DNA of 64,000 bases from CAYLYP01 sp964387795 (GTDB lineage Bacteria > Bacteroidota > Bacteroidia > Bacteroidales > UBA7960), in the NCBI GenBank assembly GCA_964387795.1, contig CAYLYP010000001.1, positions 94,746-158,745 of the forward strand, written 5' to 3'. Within the stretch, counting starts at the first letter, position 1; each line of letters starts with the position of its first letter. Both the position numbers and the translations under genes were made by a program. Positions 54,094-63,587 of the stretch are shown here, piece after piece. Under the pieces are notes generated by a model, which was not told the origin of the DNA, did not search any database, and saw only the letters and a program-made list of their open reading frames with translations.

Positions 54094-54975
54094 TTATTGT
54101 GCTTGGTTATAAACCACAAAACTTCCTTTTTTCACACCCAAAACATTTGCAATTACATTACATTTAGCCATTAAAAGGAAAAAGATCCGATGGTCTTTTA
54201 CATTCATTAGCCCTTCAAAATTCCCCTGCCCTTTGGATATAATCAAATCGGCTGATTTGTATTCATCCAGAAAGGCATCACTGCTTTTATGCAGTACTGT
54301 AGAGGGAGCATCAAAGCCATTTGAAATCACATCTGCTACCTTATCCATACCTACTGCAAGGGCATCTTCCATTGTTGCATCATTTAATGCAACGCCACCT
54401 CTTACTGCAAAAAGGATGTTATTGTGCATCATGGTCTCAATAAAAAGTTTGTCGAAAACAATTTCACCCGTATTGTCACCAAGATATAGGATTTTATGTG
54501 CCTTGCTGACCCTTTCTTTCAATAGTGCTGCGTCATTTATTGCCAAAGGGCTACTTAGCACCTCAGTGATGCTCTTATTGATGTCAAAACTTTCATGGGC
54601 ACCATAATCCATTACATTACCTGCTAATGATAACCTTAAGGCCATCTCAAATGGTTCAGGGGATTCGAGGACTTTTGCCTTCCATTTTGGGTAAAGGCTT
54701 AAAGCAAGTTCATTGCTGTGCTTCTTTTCTTCTTCATAAGGGTCAATTATCGAAATCAACCGGCATAGTTTGCTTTTTAACAACTGCTGTATCTCCGGGC
54801 TTGTGAGTTTATCTTTTTGGGACATCACCTCATCGAAGTATCCAATAAAGTCAGTTTGTTGATCTCCCTTGATATTGAATTTTTTGAATATCCGTTGGTA
54901 ACTTCTTGTAAAACAATGTACACATTGGTCATCAACCAGTTTATGAGGGTTTAGGTTTTTAGAATCCGAATTCAT
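54094..54975 (-). CDS. DUF89/ARMT1-like damage-control phosphatase
   Basis: A 293-residue soluble protein of the DUF89 family, full length. The metal-site motif is YLGDNTGEIVFDKLFI (about residues 170-185), with further family parts FAVRGGVALNDATMEDA, SADLIISKGQGNFEGL and FFLLMAKCNVIANVLG. Members are metal-dependent phosphatases that clear harmful phosphometabolites; prokaryotic forms often sit near cofactor or metal genes. The N-terminus has CVHCF (Cys18/Cys21), a feature of the cysteine-bearing bacterial branch. It lies between the DUF5320 and CGGC genes on one strand. Confidence 0.88.
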   Translation of the reverse strand: MNSDSKNLNPHKLVDDQCVHCFTRSYQRIFKKFNIKGDQQTDFIGYFDEVMSQKDKLTSPEIQQLLKSKLCRLISIIDPYEEEKKHSNELALSLYPKWKAKVLESPEPFEMALRLSLAGNVMDYGAHESFDINKSITEVLSSPLAINDAALLKERVSKAHKILYLGDNTGEIVFDKLFIETMMHNNILFAVRGGVALNDATMEDALAVGMDKVADVISNGFDAPSTVLHKSSDAFLDEYKSADLIISKGQGNFEGLMNVKDHRIFFLLMAKCNVIANVLGVKKGSFVVYNQAQ

Positions 54976-55058
54976 GAAAAGTGATTGCTATTTCTTGTTT
55001 TTTAATGATTGTGGGTATCTCTCTTTTGTTTAGTGTTTTCCAGCAAAGCTTTTTTAAA

Positions 55059-55087
55059 AAACCGGAGCGCTTTATGCGCCCCGGTTT
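55059..55087 (-). terminator. Terminator of the DUF5320 gene
   Basis: A 12-bp stem (AAACCGGAGCGC with GCGCCCCGGTTT, one mismatch) with a TTTAT loop; on the minus strand it is followed by six T. It lies only five bases after the DUF5320 stop, so this gene is probably partly insulated from the DUF89 gene. Confidence 0.75.
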
Positions 55088-55091
55088 GCAA

Positions 55092-55331
55092 TTAATCCAT
55101 CCCCCTAAAACGATTTCTGAACCCCATGCCAAAACCTCTTCCTGTTTGGCAACGCCTAAACCCCATTCTTCTTCCCCATCCAAATCCTGGTTCATTGTTT
55201 GGGTTGTCATTTGTTGCTTCGGGCGTGGTTGTTTGTTGGATATTTCTATTTCCAAAATGGGTGCAGCGCCCCATTTTTCTTCCTGTCATGGGTCCTTTGC
55301 CTATCGGGCCTGTTTGATTAAATCCTGGCAT
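55092..55331 (-). CDS. DUF5320 protein (Gly/Arg/Phe-rich)
   Basis: A 79-residue protein beginning MPGFNQTGPIGKGPMTGRKM, the hallmark start of DUF5320 proteins, followed by GRCTHFGN and a Gly-Phe-Arg-rich tail (RRMGFRRCQTGRGFGMGFRN). The function is unknown; these proteins occur in anaerobes close to CGGC, NifX/NifB-like and DUF89-type genes, a link seen here too. The start is fixed by the motif. Transcription likely starts near 55455 from a promoter inside the two-armed operator 55444-55485. Confidence 0.85.
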   Translation of the reverse strand: MPGFNQTGPIGKGPMTGRKMGRCTHFGNRNIQQTTTPEATNDNPNNEPGFGWGRRMGFRRCQTGRGFGMGFRNRFRGMD

Positions 55332-55443
55332 ATCGGCCTCCTTTTTTTATTTGTTTTATTATTGTTGATCCTAACATGCTGAATAACACAAGCACTTGTT
55401 TTGCTGTTTGAATTGGGTTTGTTAATTCAGCATGGTGTTTCAA

Positions 55444-55485
55444 ACGAACAATAGTTCATAGCAAATATAATGAACTATTGTTCGT
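55444..55485. promoter_or_regulatory. Two-armed operator between divergent promoters
   Basis: A perfect 15-bp inverted repeat (ACGAACAATAGTTCA 55444-55458; its complement 55471-55485). Each arm holds a GAAC-N4-GTTC palindrome, so two dimer sites are about 27 bp apart, nearly in phase on the helix. The minus-strand promoter has its -7 box between the arms and the right arm in its spacer; the plus-strand promoter has its -33 TTG inside the right arm. Confidence 0.75.
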
Positions 55486-55492
55486 ATCACAA
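55462..55492 (-). promoter_or_regulatory. Promoter of the DUF5320 gene (minus strand)
   Basis: On the minus strand TTG (55492-55490), 20-nt spacer and TATATTTG (55469-55462) fit the Bacteroidota consensus. The operator right arm fills the spacer. Confidence 0.65.
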
Positions 55493-55510
55493 GGATTTTA
55501 ATTATTTTTG
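55478..55510 (+). promoter_or_regulatory. Promoter of the thioesterase gene
   Basis: TTG (55478-55480), 22-nt spacer, TATTTTTG (55503-55510), then ATG at 55532. The spacer is slightly long. Confidence 0.55.
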
Positions 55511-55531
55511 CAAAATAAAAATTGTTAATAA

Positions 55532-55894
55532 ATGGAAGGTTCAATCGTAAGCCAATGCCGGGTTATATTTCCTGGTTCACTAAATAGCCATGAAACATTA
55601 TTTGGTGGCATTGCCATGCAATGGATGGATGAAGTTGCTTTTATTACAGCCAGCAGGTATGCCCGAAAGAAAGTAGTGACTACAAAAGTAGATCATGTGA
55701 AATTTTATGCTCCCATAAAAGAGGGGACTATTGTGGAGCTGATAGGGAAAGTTACAAAAACTTCAGGTGTAAGGATTGAAGTAAGTGTTGAAATGATTTC
55801 TGAAGAGATCTTAAGCGGACAAAAAGAAAAAGCAATAGAAGCAATTTTTGTATTAAGTCCTGTAAATCATTTAAATAAACCTATTCGTATCTGA
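55532..55894 (+). CDS. Acyl-CoA thioesterase (hotdog fold, YciA/BFIT type)
   Basis: A 120-residue hotdog-fold enzyme hydrolysing acyl-CoA. It shows FPGSLNSHETLFGGIAMQWMDEVAFITASRY in parts: the N-H-ET-LFGG turn and the catalytic Asp in MQWMDEVA (about residue 33), then KVDHVKFYAPIKEGTIVEL, the second conserved strand. Members work as hexamers or trimers of dimers in the cytoplasm; the length (usually 120-160) is slightly short at the C-terminus. It is divergent from the DUF5320 gene and shares the operator, so both may answer the same signal. Confidence 0.88.
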   Translation: MEGSIVSQCRVIFPGSLNSHETLFGGIAMQWMDEVAFITASRYARKKVVTTKVDHVKFYAPIKEGTIVELIGKVTKTSGVRIEVSVEMISEEILSGQKEKAIEAIFVLSPVNHLNKPIRI

Positions 55895-56600
55895 AATTAC
55901 TGCTTTTTCAAATCCTCCGGCTTGTTCTTTTAAGGCAGTTGAAGGCTTATAACAGGGATTATTATTAGGGCTGAAATGCAGGCATGTTATTCATAGGCCG
56001 AGGGGGTGAGAGGGTCCATCGGATGGGGCTGGTGAGGTTTTAGAGCGAAAACAAAAGAAAGAAAGGTTCGAAGGGTTATTTTTGTTCGGATGGTTCGAGT
56101 TGTAGTGAATGTAAATTGGGTATATTGTAAGGTGTATTTTTTGAAATGATTTTATTTTTATATATCAGGGTTAATGCCCCTTGTGTTCTTTATGATACTT
56201 GTTTTCCAAGAAGATAATAGGTATAGTGCCTCTTTGGGTTTTTGATCAGGTATTTTAAATTTATTTCAATAAAAATACATGATGGATAGGCTTAGGGGAT
56301 ATAACTCTTTTATTTTTTGATCAACATATGGAACAGTGTTTTTTTTAAGGGGTGTAGCCATGATATCTTCGTAGCAAGAGGGTTGTTATTGGATTATAAG
56401 GGGCGCAGCCTTGGTATCTGGGAATGTTCATAAATGTGTGCCAATGGTAATATTATACTGTTCTTCTTTGTTGCCGTTAAACTTTTACCCTAAGATTTTT
56501 TTAACAGATCTGAATAATGCATTGAAATTAAAACTTATAGTCTTAATGAATTATTTGGGAATTGTTTGTTATTTACAGGTATTTTAATTGGTATTTTCAC
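55895..56600. other. Gap with short dispersed repeats
   Basis: No gene is visible. It contains the GGGGTGAGAGGGTCCATCGG block (56002-56040) related to 41993-42030, and two AAGGGGYGYAGCC-TGRTATCT units near 56346 and 56399. Neither looks like a terminator. Confidence 0.4.
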
Positions 56601-56629
56601 TTGTCAGTAAATTAAAATTTATATTTTTG
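56601..56629 (+). promoter_or_regulatory. Promoter of the alpha-2-macroglobulin-like gene
   Basis: TTG (56601-56603), 18-nt spacer, TATTTTTG (56622-56629). The leader to ATG 56705 is about 70 bases and ends with A-rich sequence. Confidence 0.65.
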
Positions 56630-56704
56630 TTTGACTTAAATGGCTTTTCTTTCAGTTAATCATCTTTTTTTTTATTTATTATCATAACTTAAGATACAGC
56701 AAAT

Positions 56705-59700
56705 ATGAATTGTTATATAAAATACAAACACTTAGTCCTTGGGGTTGGACTAGTATTTGTTTGTTTTGTTGCAAATACCCAGAATTTATTGAATAGCAAT
56801 ACTGGCAGTATTTACACTTATATTTATAAGCTAAGTGATATTGATGCAGAAGAAATAATCAGGAATGGGAATATTAAGCCTGATAGAAAATATTTAAACA
56901 ACCTGATTGATTCATTTCATGTTGATAGCCAGTATGTAAAAAAATTAGATCAGGGTTATTATCTATATGCCGGAATTTTGAACAATTATCAGTTTTTTAA
57001 ATTGGAAAATGTTCATGATTTTAAGGTTTTTATTTTTAATAACTATAATGATTTGATTGTTAAAGTTTTTGATAAAAATGGGGATATAATACCAGATGCC
57101 CGGTTAAGTGTAAATGACAAGAGCCTGTTGTATGATGAAGAAACGCAGTCATTTGTTGATAAGACTTCAAACAAAAAAGGGCTCTTAAAAGTGAAAGTAA
57201 ATGGTTATACTGCTTTTTATAATCTTGAAAGACGAAAAAACAGTCCTGGCTTTGTTAGAAGTACTAAAAGTTTTTTGTTCAATACTCCTGTAAAATATAT
57301 ATGGAAGCCAATCAGGTTTATTTGTCGTTTGCCTTATGATGGAATCAAATCCTTAGTATTGGGCAATAGATACATGACGATTAATTGGTTATATTATTAC
57401 TATGTTGATTTCAGCAATAATATCCGGTGTTTTTTTAATAGTGATGATTGTGAGGAGTACAAGAAGGAATTAAAATTTAAGAAGGAATATAATGGTTTCA
57501 TGGTTTTGAATAAGCCAAAATATCATCAGCGCGATACAGTAAGGTTAAAGGCTTTTATTGTTCATACCAATGGAAAGCCAATTAATGAAAAGATCCAGCT
57601 TGAATTGACAGATGGTAATTTAACAAAAAAGCTTGGGAGTATTAGCCCTTACCGGCCTGGAGGTTATGAATGCCAAATTGTCCTTCATGATTCGTTAAGA
57701 CTTAAACAAAACTCCCGTTATCAAATACTGTTAAAACTTGAAAAAGATTATGAGGTATTTCTTGAGGAATCATTTCAATATGAGAATTATGATCTATCAG
57801 GTATTTCCTTAAATATCAGGGATGATAACCAGGCACACTATAAAGGGAAAAAATATCCCATATTTGTTAAAGCCACTGATGAAAATGATTTGAACCTGCA
57901 GGATGCATCTGTTAAAATATTTATTGAGCCTGATGATGTGATTAAGTGTAATGAAAATCATGTATTTGTTCCTGATACCATATATACCGCTACTTATACC
58001 TTAAAACCCACCAATGAAACTGAAATAGTAATTCCTGATTCAGTGTTTCCCCGTGCCGATTTAACATACAGTTTAACAATATACTTAAACACGGCAGATA
58101 ACAGGATTCTTATGAAAGAAAAAAGAATAAACTATTATGATGAATCCCTTTTGTTGAATATGAGTTTTGAGGATGATTCTATAAGATTTGAATCTGTTTC
58201 CAATGGAATCAGGCTGGGCAAACAATCAACTGTTTTTGGGGAAGATGGTTTTGGAAATAAAGAAATTGTGCATCAGGGAGTAACACCTTTTGTTTTGAAA
58301 ATAAACCCATTGTATTCTTTTTATACAATTCAATCAGGAGATTATTTTAACACTGTCAATGTAAATAATGAGTCCTCATTGTTATCTGTTGAGTCAGTAA
58401 TAAGAAATGATTCGTTGTTTATAAGTGTCAATAATCCAAGAAATCTTCAATTTGTTTATCATGTCTTTAAGGGACAGAAAATAATTCTTTCAGGTTGTTC
58501 GCAGCAATTGGATTTAAAACAAAAAGCTTATAAAGGTGACGTTTATCTTTTTTCTATTCAATATTTATGGGCGGGGCAGGAAACTAATGATATTTGGGAG
58601 ATTCAACGTGATGAACATACACTGTTTCTAAATATCAACCAACCCAAAATTGTGTTCCCCGGAATGAAAACCCGAATCGAGGTGGAGGTTAAAGATATAT
58701 GGGGAAAGCCTGTTGAAGGTGCTGACGTAACAGCATATTCCTTAACAAAAAAATTCAATTATACCCCAACAACGATTGAATGGAGACGAAAAATAAAACT
58801 ATTTTGGCATTTTGGGAATTCATTTTCGTTAAAAAATCCGGTTTCAGCTTTAAGTAACCAGATAATGCTGGATGATGATTTTATTCTCAATCCTGCTTTA
58901 ATAGATACCATTGAATACTATAAGTTTCTTTACCCTGGTGATGAAATATATAATTACAGGTATTTTACAAAAGATTCAATAACTCAATTTGCCCCATTTG
59001 TTACTTCTAAAGGAGCAATAATCCCAATTCATGTTGTCTATGTTGACAATATCCCAGTTTATTTTAGTTGGGCAACATATAAACGTCCATATTCATTTCA
59101 TGTAGATAAAGGATTTCACCAGATCAAAATAAGAACGGAAAAGAATGTTTTTACAGTAGATAGTGTTCTTTTCAACGAAAAAGAAAAACTGATATTTTCT
59201 TTTGATAAGGATTATCAACATCAAAACATTGAAGTTGAAAGCGCAGATTCTTTATTAAGTGAAAATGAAATGCAATATTTAAGCAAGTATCAACTTGGAA
59301 CAACAATGATGTTTTATGGGATGTTTCAATATCTTGAGAATGAAGATGATGTTTTTGTTTTGGAAGATACAGGAGGTGTGTATTCCAAAAGGGTATTAAT
59401 TGGCCCAGTTTCTGGTTTGGTGCATTTGTACAGTGATTCATCATATTTGTATCCTATCAATATAGAACCTTATTATGATTATTATTTCTATGGGAATTAT
59501 TATAAAATGAAGGACAATGGTAATAACGGAATGCCTATGGATCTTAGTAAAGTAAAAACCTCATATTCATTAAATGATGAATTGTTAAGCAAAAAAAGGA
59601 TTATTAATAACAACTTTAAGAAGCTGCAAACTTCTGTTAGTGATTTGAATGTAAATACCATCCCAAAACAAAACAAGCAATTCAATGGGGCAATAAAGCT

Positions 59701-62689
59701 GAAAATTGATTATGAGGATCCAAAAGTAAAAAAGTTATTGAGATTTATCCTGCTGTTTAAAGTTGATGATGCTGGTTTTATAAGAGTATATGATTATAAT
59801 GACAATTATTTTGATAATCTTGAAAAGGGAACCTACAGGATACTTTTAATGTACGAGAAAAATAGGTATTTGGTAATGGACTCTTTGAATGTTGGCAGTT
59901 GGGGTGTTGATTATTATTCTGTTAAGCCTGATAGTTTAATAAAGGAAGATGATTTTTCCATAAAAATAAACAGCCTGCTGAATACATATAATTATAGAGG
60001 GAGTTTTACAAATTATCAATTTAATTATGTTTTTATGCAATTATTGAAATTGCACAATGACAAATTCGGGTATTTTGAAAAGGGGAAGATAATTGAGGGC
60101 CATGTTTACGCTGCTCATACAAAAAAACCAATTAAAGATGCCATTGTAAAAGCAAGATACACATATCATGGTTCAATAACAGATGAGAATGGCTATTATA
60201 AAGCTTTTGTTCCAAGCCAGGCCCAAACAATAGTTTTTTGCGCTGAAAACTTTATCAGCCTTGAGATAGCATGTGATTCGGCTAATCAAAAGGATGTTTA
60301 TATTACAAAGAATCCAACAATGATGCCTGTAGTTTGTGTTTATGCATTACATACACCCTTAATATCGGCTGATCAGACCCAAACAGGGGGCGTTGCTACA
60401 GGTGCGGGAGTTATGCATAATAATGCTTATGGTGTTGAAGCATTGCTGTTGAATGTTGATTCAACAGGTATTTTCCCTATTGCCGGAGGGCAATATGTCT
60501 TTAAACTTCCAGGATATCAGAATGAACATTTCAACTCTTATCCTCTTGTTATCATTAACGGCTTTGTATATCATGGGGATTTAGAAGAGTTGGATACCTC
60601 TATTGTCAAGGAAATACATGTTCTAAGAGGGGCGGAGGCAGTTGATAAATATGGAGATGCCGGGGCGGGAGGTGTAATCCTTATCGAAACCTTGCCGGGG
60701 TATTTTGTAAATGCACTTGCTGACAGCAATAAAGGAGCAGATTTTGATCAGGATTTTTATGAGGAAGCAATGAAATCTTCGGCTGTCAGGAATTATTTTT
60801 CAGATTATGCTTTTTGGCAACCAAAGCTTAAAACCGATAAGTTTGGAAAAGCTGTTTTTGAAGTTGTTTTCCCTGATGATATTACCAAATGGGAGACATA
60901 CTATATTGCAATTAATGATAAAAATCAATTAGGCCAGGCAAAGAGTTCAATAAAATCCTATAAACCTTTATTGGCGAAGGTGTTGGCCCCTAAGGCTTTG
61001 GTTGTAGGGGATACTGCCTATGCATTGGGACAGATAATAAACTACAGCAATAAGGTTGAGAATGTTTATTCTCAATATGTTATTGATAATAATCCATCTG
61101 TGGAATTCCCTCAACGGGCTTGTGTTAACTCCCTTGTGGATACGCTTAGTATGGTAGCTGTTAATGATACTCTTAAGCTAAAGTATTTACTTAAAAATGA
61201 CAATGGATATTTCGATGGTGAACAATCTGATATTCCTGTGTTTAAGAAAGGTATGCCTGAAACCAAAGGAAGATTTCTGGTTCTTGAAAGTGATACATCT
61301 TTCAGGCTTGCATCGTTGGGTTTGGATACCAACCTTACCATAGTTGCTCAGGCAAGTAAGTTTGATATAATACAAAATGAGATAAGGGATATTGATAACT
61401 ATAAATATTTATGTAACGAACAATTGGCTTCAAAAGTAAAAGCCTTACTTGCATTATCATTGCTTCAAAAGTCTAATGGAACAGCATTTGATGATAAACA
61501 AAAAATTGAAAACCTGATCAGGCAATTAAACAAAAACAAAAATTCTGATGGATTATGGGGCTGGTGGGGCAATTCCAATGATAATTATTGGATTAGCCTT
61601 CATGTTATTGAAGCCTTGATTCAGGCTGAACAGATGGGTTATCAGGTATCTTTAAACAGAAAAGCCATAGCAGACAGGTTAATAAGTTATCTGGATTTTA
61701 CTGATGATCACAATTCAAAACTTAACATCTTGTTAATCCTCAAAACCATTGATGCTGTTGCCCCTTATGAAAAGAAACTGAACGAAATTGAAAAGAAAAA
61801 TAAATTGACATTCCCTACATGGTTGAAACTATGTGAGATAAAACAGAAATGTGGTATGCCAATCGATATGGATTCAATAATGAACCATAAGGAAACTACT
61901 TTCTTTGGAAATGTTTTCTTTAAAGGCACAAAAGACAATTCTTATCTTTTTGAAAATGAAGTTTATTATACCTTGCAGGTATATAAAATCCTTAAAAATG
62001 ACACCTTAGACCATTCAATCATGCTCAGAAAAATGAGGAATTATTTTTTTGAAAAACGTGAGAAGGGAACTTGGGGCAACACCTATCATTCTTCCCAAAT
62101 TATTGAAACCATTCTTCCGGATTTAATATCAGAAAATGTGACCCAGGGAGAAACAGTTCTTGAAATATCAGGTGTTGAGGGCGGTATTTATAAGAAATTC
62201 CCTCTTGAGGTTCAAATTAATTCAGGAAAAGACCTTATAATCCGAAAAACAGGAAATATGCCTGTTTATTTTTCAGTATTTCAAAAATTATGGAACGAAG
62301 CCCCAATTGGTATGGGTGATGATTTTGAAATAAGTACAAGTTTTGATGATGAAGAATCAACTATATTGCCATTAGGTCAGGAAGTTAGTCTATTTGTATA
62401 TGTTAATGTTAAAAAAGATGCTGAATATGTAATGATCAGTGTCCCTATACCCGGAGGTTGTTCTTATCCAAACCAAAGCAATGATAGAGGTTATGAAACG
62501 CACAGGGTTAAGGATAATCATGAAACAACGATTTTTTATGAAAATATGCCCCGTGGAAAATATAGGTTTGAGATTAGGCTTATTCCTCGTTTCAAAGGGG
62601 TTTATACTTTAAATCCTGCAAAGGTTGAATTGATGTATTTCCCTGTTTTCTATTCAAATTCCGAATTGAAACAGGTGATAATAAAATAG
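56705..62689 (+). CDS. Alpha-2-macroglobulin-like protein with thioester motif and TonB-plug-like insert
   Basis: A 1994-residue exported protein (signal peptide to about FVANTQ). The first 1100 residues hold several beta-sandwich (MG-type) domains, including KPKYHQRDTVRLKAFIVHTN and PKIVFPGMKTRIEVEVKDIW. Next come a carboxypeptidase-regulatory-like domain (about 1131-1170, KKPIKDAIVKARYTYHGSIT) and a stretch (about 1279-1330) matching the SusC plug signature: YPLVIINGFVYHGDLEELD, then VLRGAEAVDKYGDAGAGG. The A2M core starts near 1369 (FWQPKLKTDKFGKAVFEVVF), the thioester motif C1570-N-E-Q1573 follows, then the helical toroid. A2M proteins trap attacking proteases by thioester-driven conformational change; here probably envelope defence. 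No penicillin-binding partner gene is adjacent. Confidence 0.82.
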   Translation: MNCYIKYKHLVLGVGLVFVCFVANTQNLLNSNTGSIYTYIYKLSDIDAEEIIRNGNIKPDRKYLNNLIDSFHVDSQYVKKLDQGYYLYAGILNNYQFFKLENVHDFKVFIFNNYNDLIVKVFDKNGDIIPDARLSVNDKSLLYDEETQSFVDKTSNKKGLLKVKVNGYTAFYNLERRKNSPGFVRSTKSFLFNTPVKYIWKPIRFICRLPYDGIKSLVLGNRYMTINWLYYYYVDFSNNIRCFFNSDDCEEYKKELKFKKEYNGFMVLNKPKYHQRDTVRLKAFIVHTNGKPINEKIQLELTDGNLTKKLGSISPYRPGGYECQIVLHDSLRLKQNSRYQILLKLEKDYEVFLEESFQYENYDLSGISLNIRDDNQAHYKGKKYPIFVKATDENDLNLQDASVKIFIEPDDVIKCNENHVFVPDTIYTATYTLKPTNETEIVIPDSVFPRADLTYSLTIYLNTADNRILMKEKRINYYDESLLLNMSFEDDSIRFESVSNGIRLGKQSTVFGEDGFGNKEIVHQGVTPFVLKINPLYSFYTIQSGDYFNTVNVNNESSLLSVESVIRNDSLFISVNNPRNLQFVYHVFKGQKIILSGCSQQLDLKQKAYKGDVYLFSIQYLWAGQETNDIWEIQRDEHTLFLNINQPKIVFPGMKTRIEVEVKDIWGKPVEGADVTAYSLTKKFNYTPTTIEWRRKIKLFWHFGNSFSLKNPVSALSNQIMLDDDFILNPALIDTIEYYKFLYPGDEIYNYRYFTKDSITQFAPFVTSKGAIIPIHVVYVDNIPVYFSWATYKRPYSFHVDKGFHQIKIRTEKNVFTVDSVLFNEKEKLIFSFDKDYQHQNIEVESADSLLSENEMQYLSKYQLGTTMMFYGMFQYLENEDDVFVLEDTGGVYSKRVLIGPVSGLVHLYSDSSYLYPINIEPYYDYYFYGNYYKMKDNGNNGMPMDLSKVKTSYSLNDELLSKKRIINNNFKKLQTSVSDLNVNTIPKQNKQFNGAIKLKIDYEDPKVKKLLRFILLFKVDDAGFIRVYDYNDNYFDNLEKGTYRILLMYEKNRYLVMDSLNVGSWGVDYYSVKPDSLIKEDDFSIKINSLLNTYNYRGSFTNYQFNYVFMQLLKLHNDKFGYFEKGKIIEGHVYAAHTKKPIKDAIVKARYTYHGSITDENGYYKAFVPSQAQTIVFCAENFISLEIACDSANQKDVYITKNPTMMPVVCVYALHTPLISADQTQTGGVATGAGVMHNNAYGVEALLLNVDSTGIFPIAGGQYVFKLPGYQNEHFNSYPLVIINGFVYHGDLEELDTSIVKEIHVLRGAEAVDKYGDAGAGGVILIETLPGYFVNALADSNKGADFDQDFYEEAMKSSAVRNYFSDYAFWQPKLKTDKFGKAVFEVVFPDDITKWETYYIAINDKNQLGQAKSSIKSYKPLLAKVLAPKALVVGDTAYALGQIINYSNKVENVYSQYVIDNNPSVEFPQRACVNSLVDTLSMVAVNDTLKLKYLLKNDNGYFDGEQSDIPVFKKGMPETKGRFLVLESDTSFRLASLGLDTNLTIVAQASKFDIIQNEIRDIDNYKYLCNEQLASKVKALLALSLLQKSNGTAFDDKQKIENLIRQLNKNKNSDGLWGWWGNSNDNYWISLHVIEALIQAEQMGYQVSLNRKAIADRLISYLDFTDDHNSKLNILLILKTIDAVAPYEKKLNEIEKKNKLTFPTWLKLCEIKQKCGMPIDMDSIMNHKETTFFGNVFFKGTKDNSYLFENEVYYTLQVYKILKNDTLDHSIMLRKMRNYFFEKREKGTWGNTYHSSQIIETILPDLISENVTQGETVLEISGVEGGIYKKFPLEVQINSGKDLIIRKTGNMPVYFSVFQKLWNEAPIGMGDDFEISTSFDDEESTILPLGQEVSLFVYVNVKKDAEYVMISVPIPGGCSYPNQSNDRGYETHRVKDNHETTIFYENMPRGKYRFEIRLIPRFKGVYTLNPAKVELMYFPVFYSNSELKQVIIK

Positions 62690-62724
62690 TTGTTTTGAGT
62701 TTGAGATGTTTGTAAAAAGTATGT

Positions 62725-62826
62725 TAATTTGCTCATTTGCTCATTCGCTCATTTTCTCATTTGCATTGCTTTTGTATTGTAATTTGCTAATTTGCTAATT
62801 CGCTAATTTGCTAATTTGCTAATTAA
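62725..62826. repeat. Tandem CTCATTTG / CTAATTTG repeats
   Basis: About five TTTGCTCATT-like units run into CATTGCTTTTGTATTGTAAT and then five AATTTGCTAATTTGCTAA-like units. The same words occur at 51793-51935. Confidence 0.65.
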
Positions 62827-62905
62827 TACAATATGTTTTGTTTCCATAATGCACTATAATTGCTGCATAATAGAAACAAAACAAAGTAAGCAGTGCCATG
62901 CCGGC

Positions 62906-63532
62906 TTAATATATCAATGGGATATAGCGTTTTGTCCGCATACAGTATTCAGTGTATTCACTGCCATACTGAGATTCTAACCAATCTTCTTCGTAACGGA
63001 CCTGAAATTCCATCATGATAAAAAATACAAGGATCCAATATGAATACAGGACGCTTGGATTTATTGTCCAGACCCCTGCACATAAGAGATAAAGCCCTGT
63101 ATATGTTGGGTTCCTGACATATTTATAAACCCCGTTTGTTACCAATCCGGGCTTTGCACTTTCATCTATGCCTACCCTCCATGATTTCCCTATTGATACC
63201 TGTGCAATGCGACAAATAATCAGTCCGCTTATGCCAATGATAAAACCTGTCAACTTCATTTGGCTGACATCCAGAATATCAATATAATCTGTTGCTGCCA
63301 GGCTGTCCTTAAAAAGAAGATGAATGATGATAATGGGCACTATTAAAATGGTCATGATCTTCCCCATTGTCCCAAAATATTTCTGAACCGGTTTTTGGGC
63401 TTTGTAAATCACATTAACGTCGATGCCATCGGATTTGAGCATTTCCCTTTTTTTTACCTGCCACAGTATCAGGTAGCCAAGGAATAAAATTGCTGTTAAA
63501 ATACCATTCTGAACCTGCATAATTACCTCCAT
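62906..63532 (-). CDS. Isoprenylcysteine methyltransferase-family (ICMT/PEMT) membrane protein
   Basis: A 208-residue inner-membrane protein with about five hydrophobic helices. The C-terminal part has the ICMT/PEMT SAM-binding pattern: GKSWRVGIDESAKPGLVTNG, then VYKYVRNPTYTGLYLLCAG (RNPxYxG), and EEDWLESQYGSEYTEYCMRT at the end. Such bacterial enzymes methylate lipids or small thiols; the substrate is unknown. Two starts are possible (Met1, or Met5 MQVQNGIL). It is convergent with the A2M-like gene and lies just downstream of the Fur-family gene (55-base gap, same strand), so the two may be co-transcribed. Confidence 0.85.
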   Translation of the reverse strand: MEVIMQVQNGILTAILFLGYLILWQVKKREMLKSDGIDVNVIYKAQKPVQKYFGTMGKIMTILIVPIIIIHLLFKDSLAATDYIDILDVSQMKLTGFIIGISGLIICRIAQVSIGKSWRVGIDESAKPGLVTNGVYKYVRNPTYTGLYLLCAGVWTINPSVLYSYWILVFFIMMEFQVRYEEDWLESQYGSEYTEYCMRTKRYIPLIY

Positions 63533-63587
63533 TGTTTAATTGTTGATGCAAAGTTAAACCTAATGGGGTGCAATGGCATTGCATATT

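Noticed and set aside
54959..55255. Minus-strand gene of 98 codons overlapping DUF5320
   Set aside because: It reads through the terminator hairpin and overlaps the well-supported DUF5320 frame.
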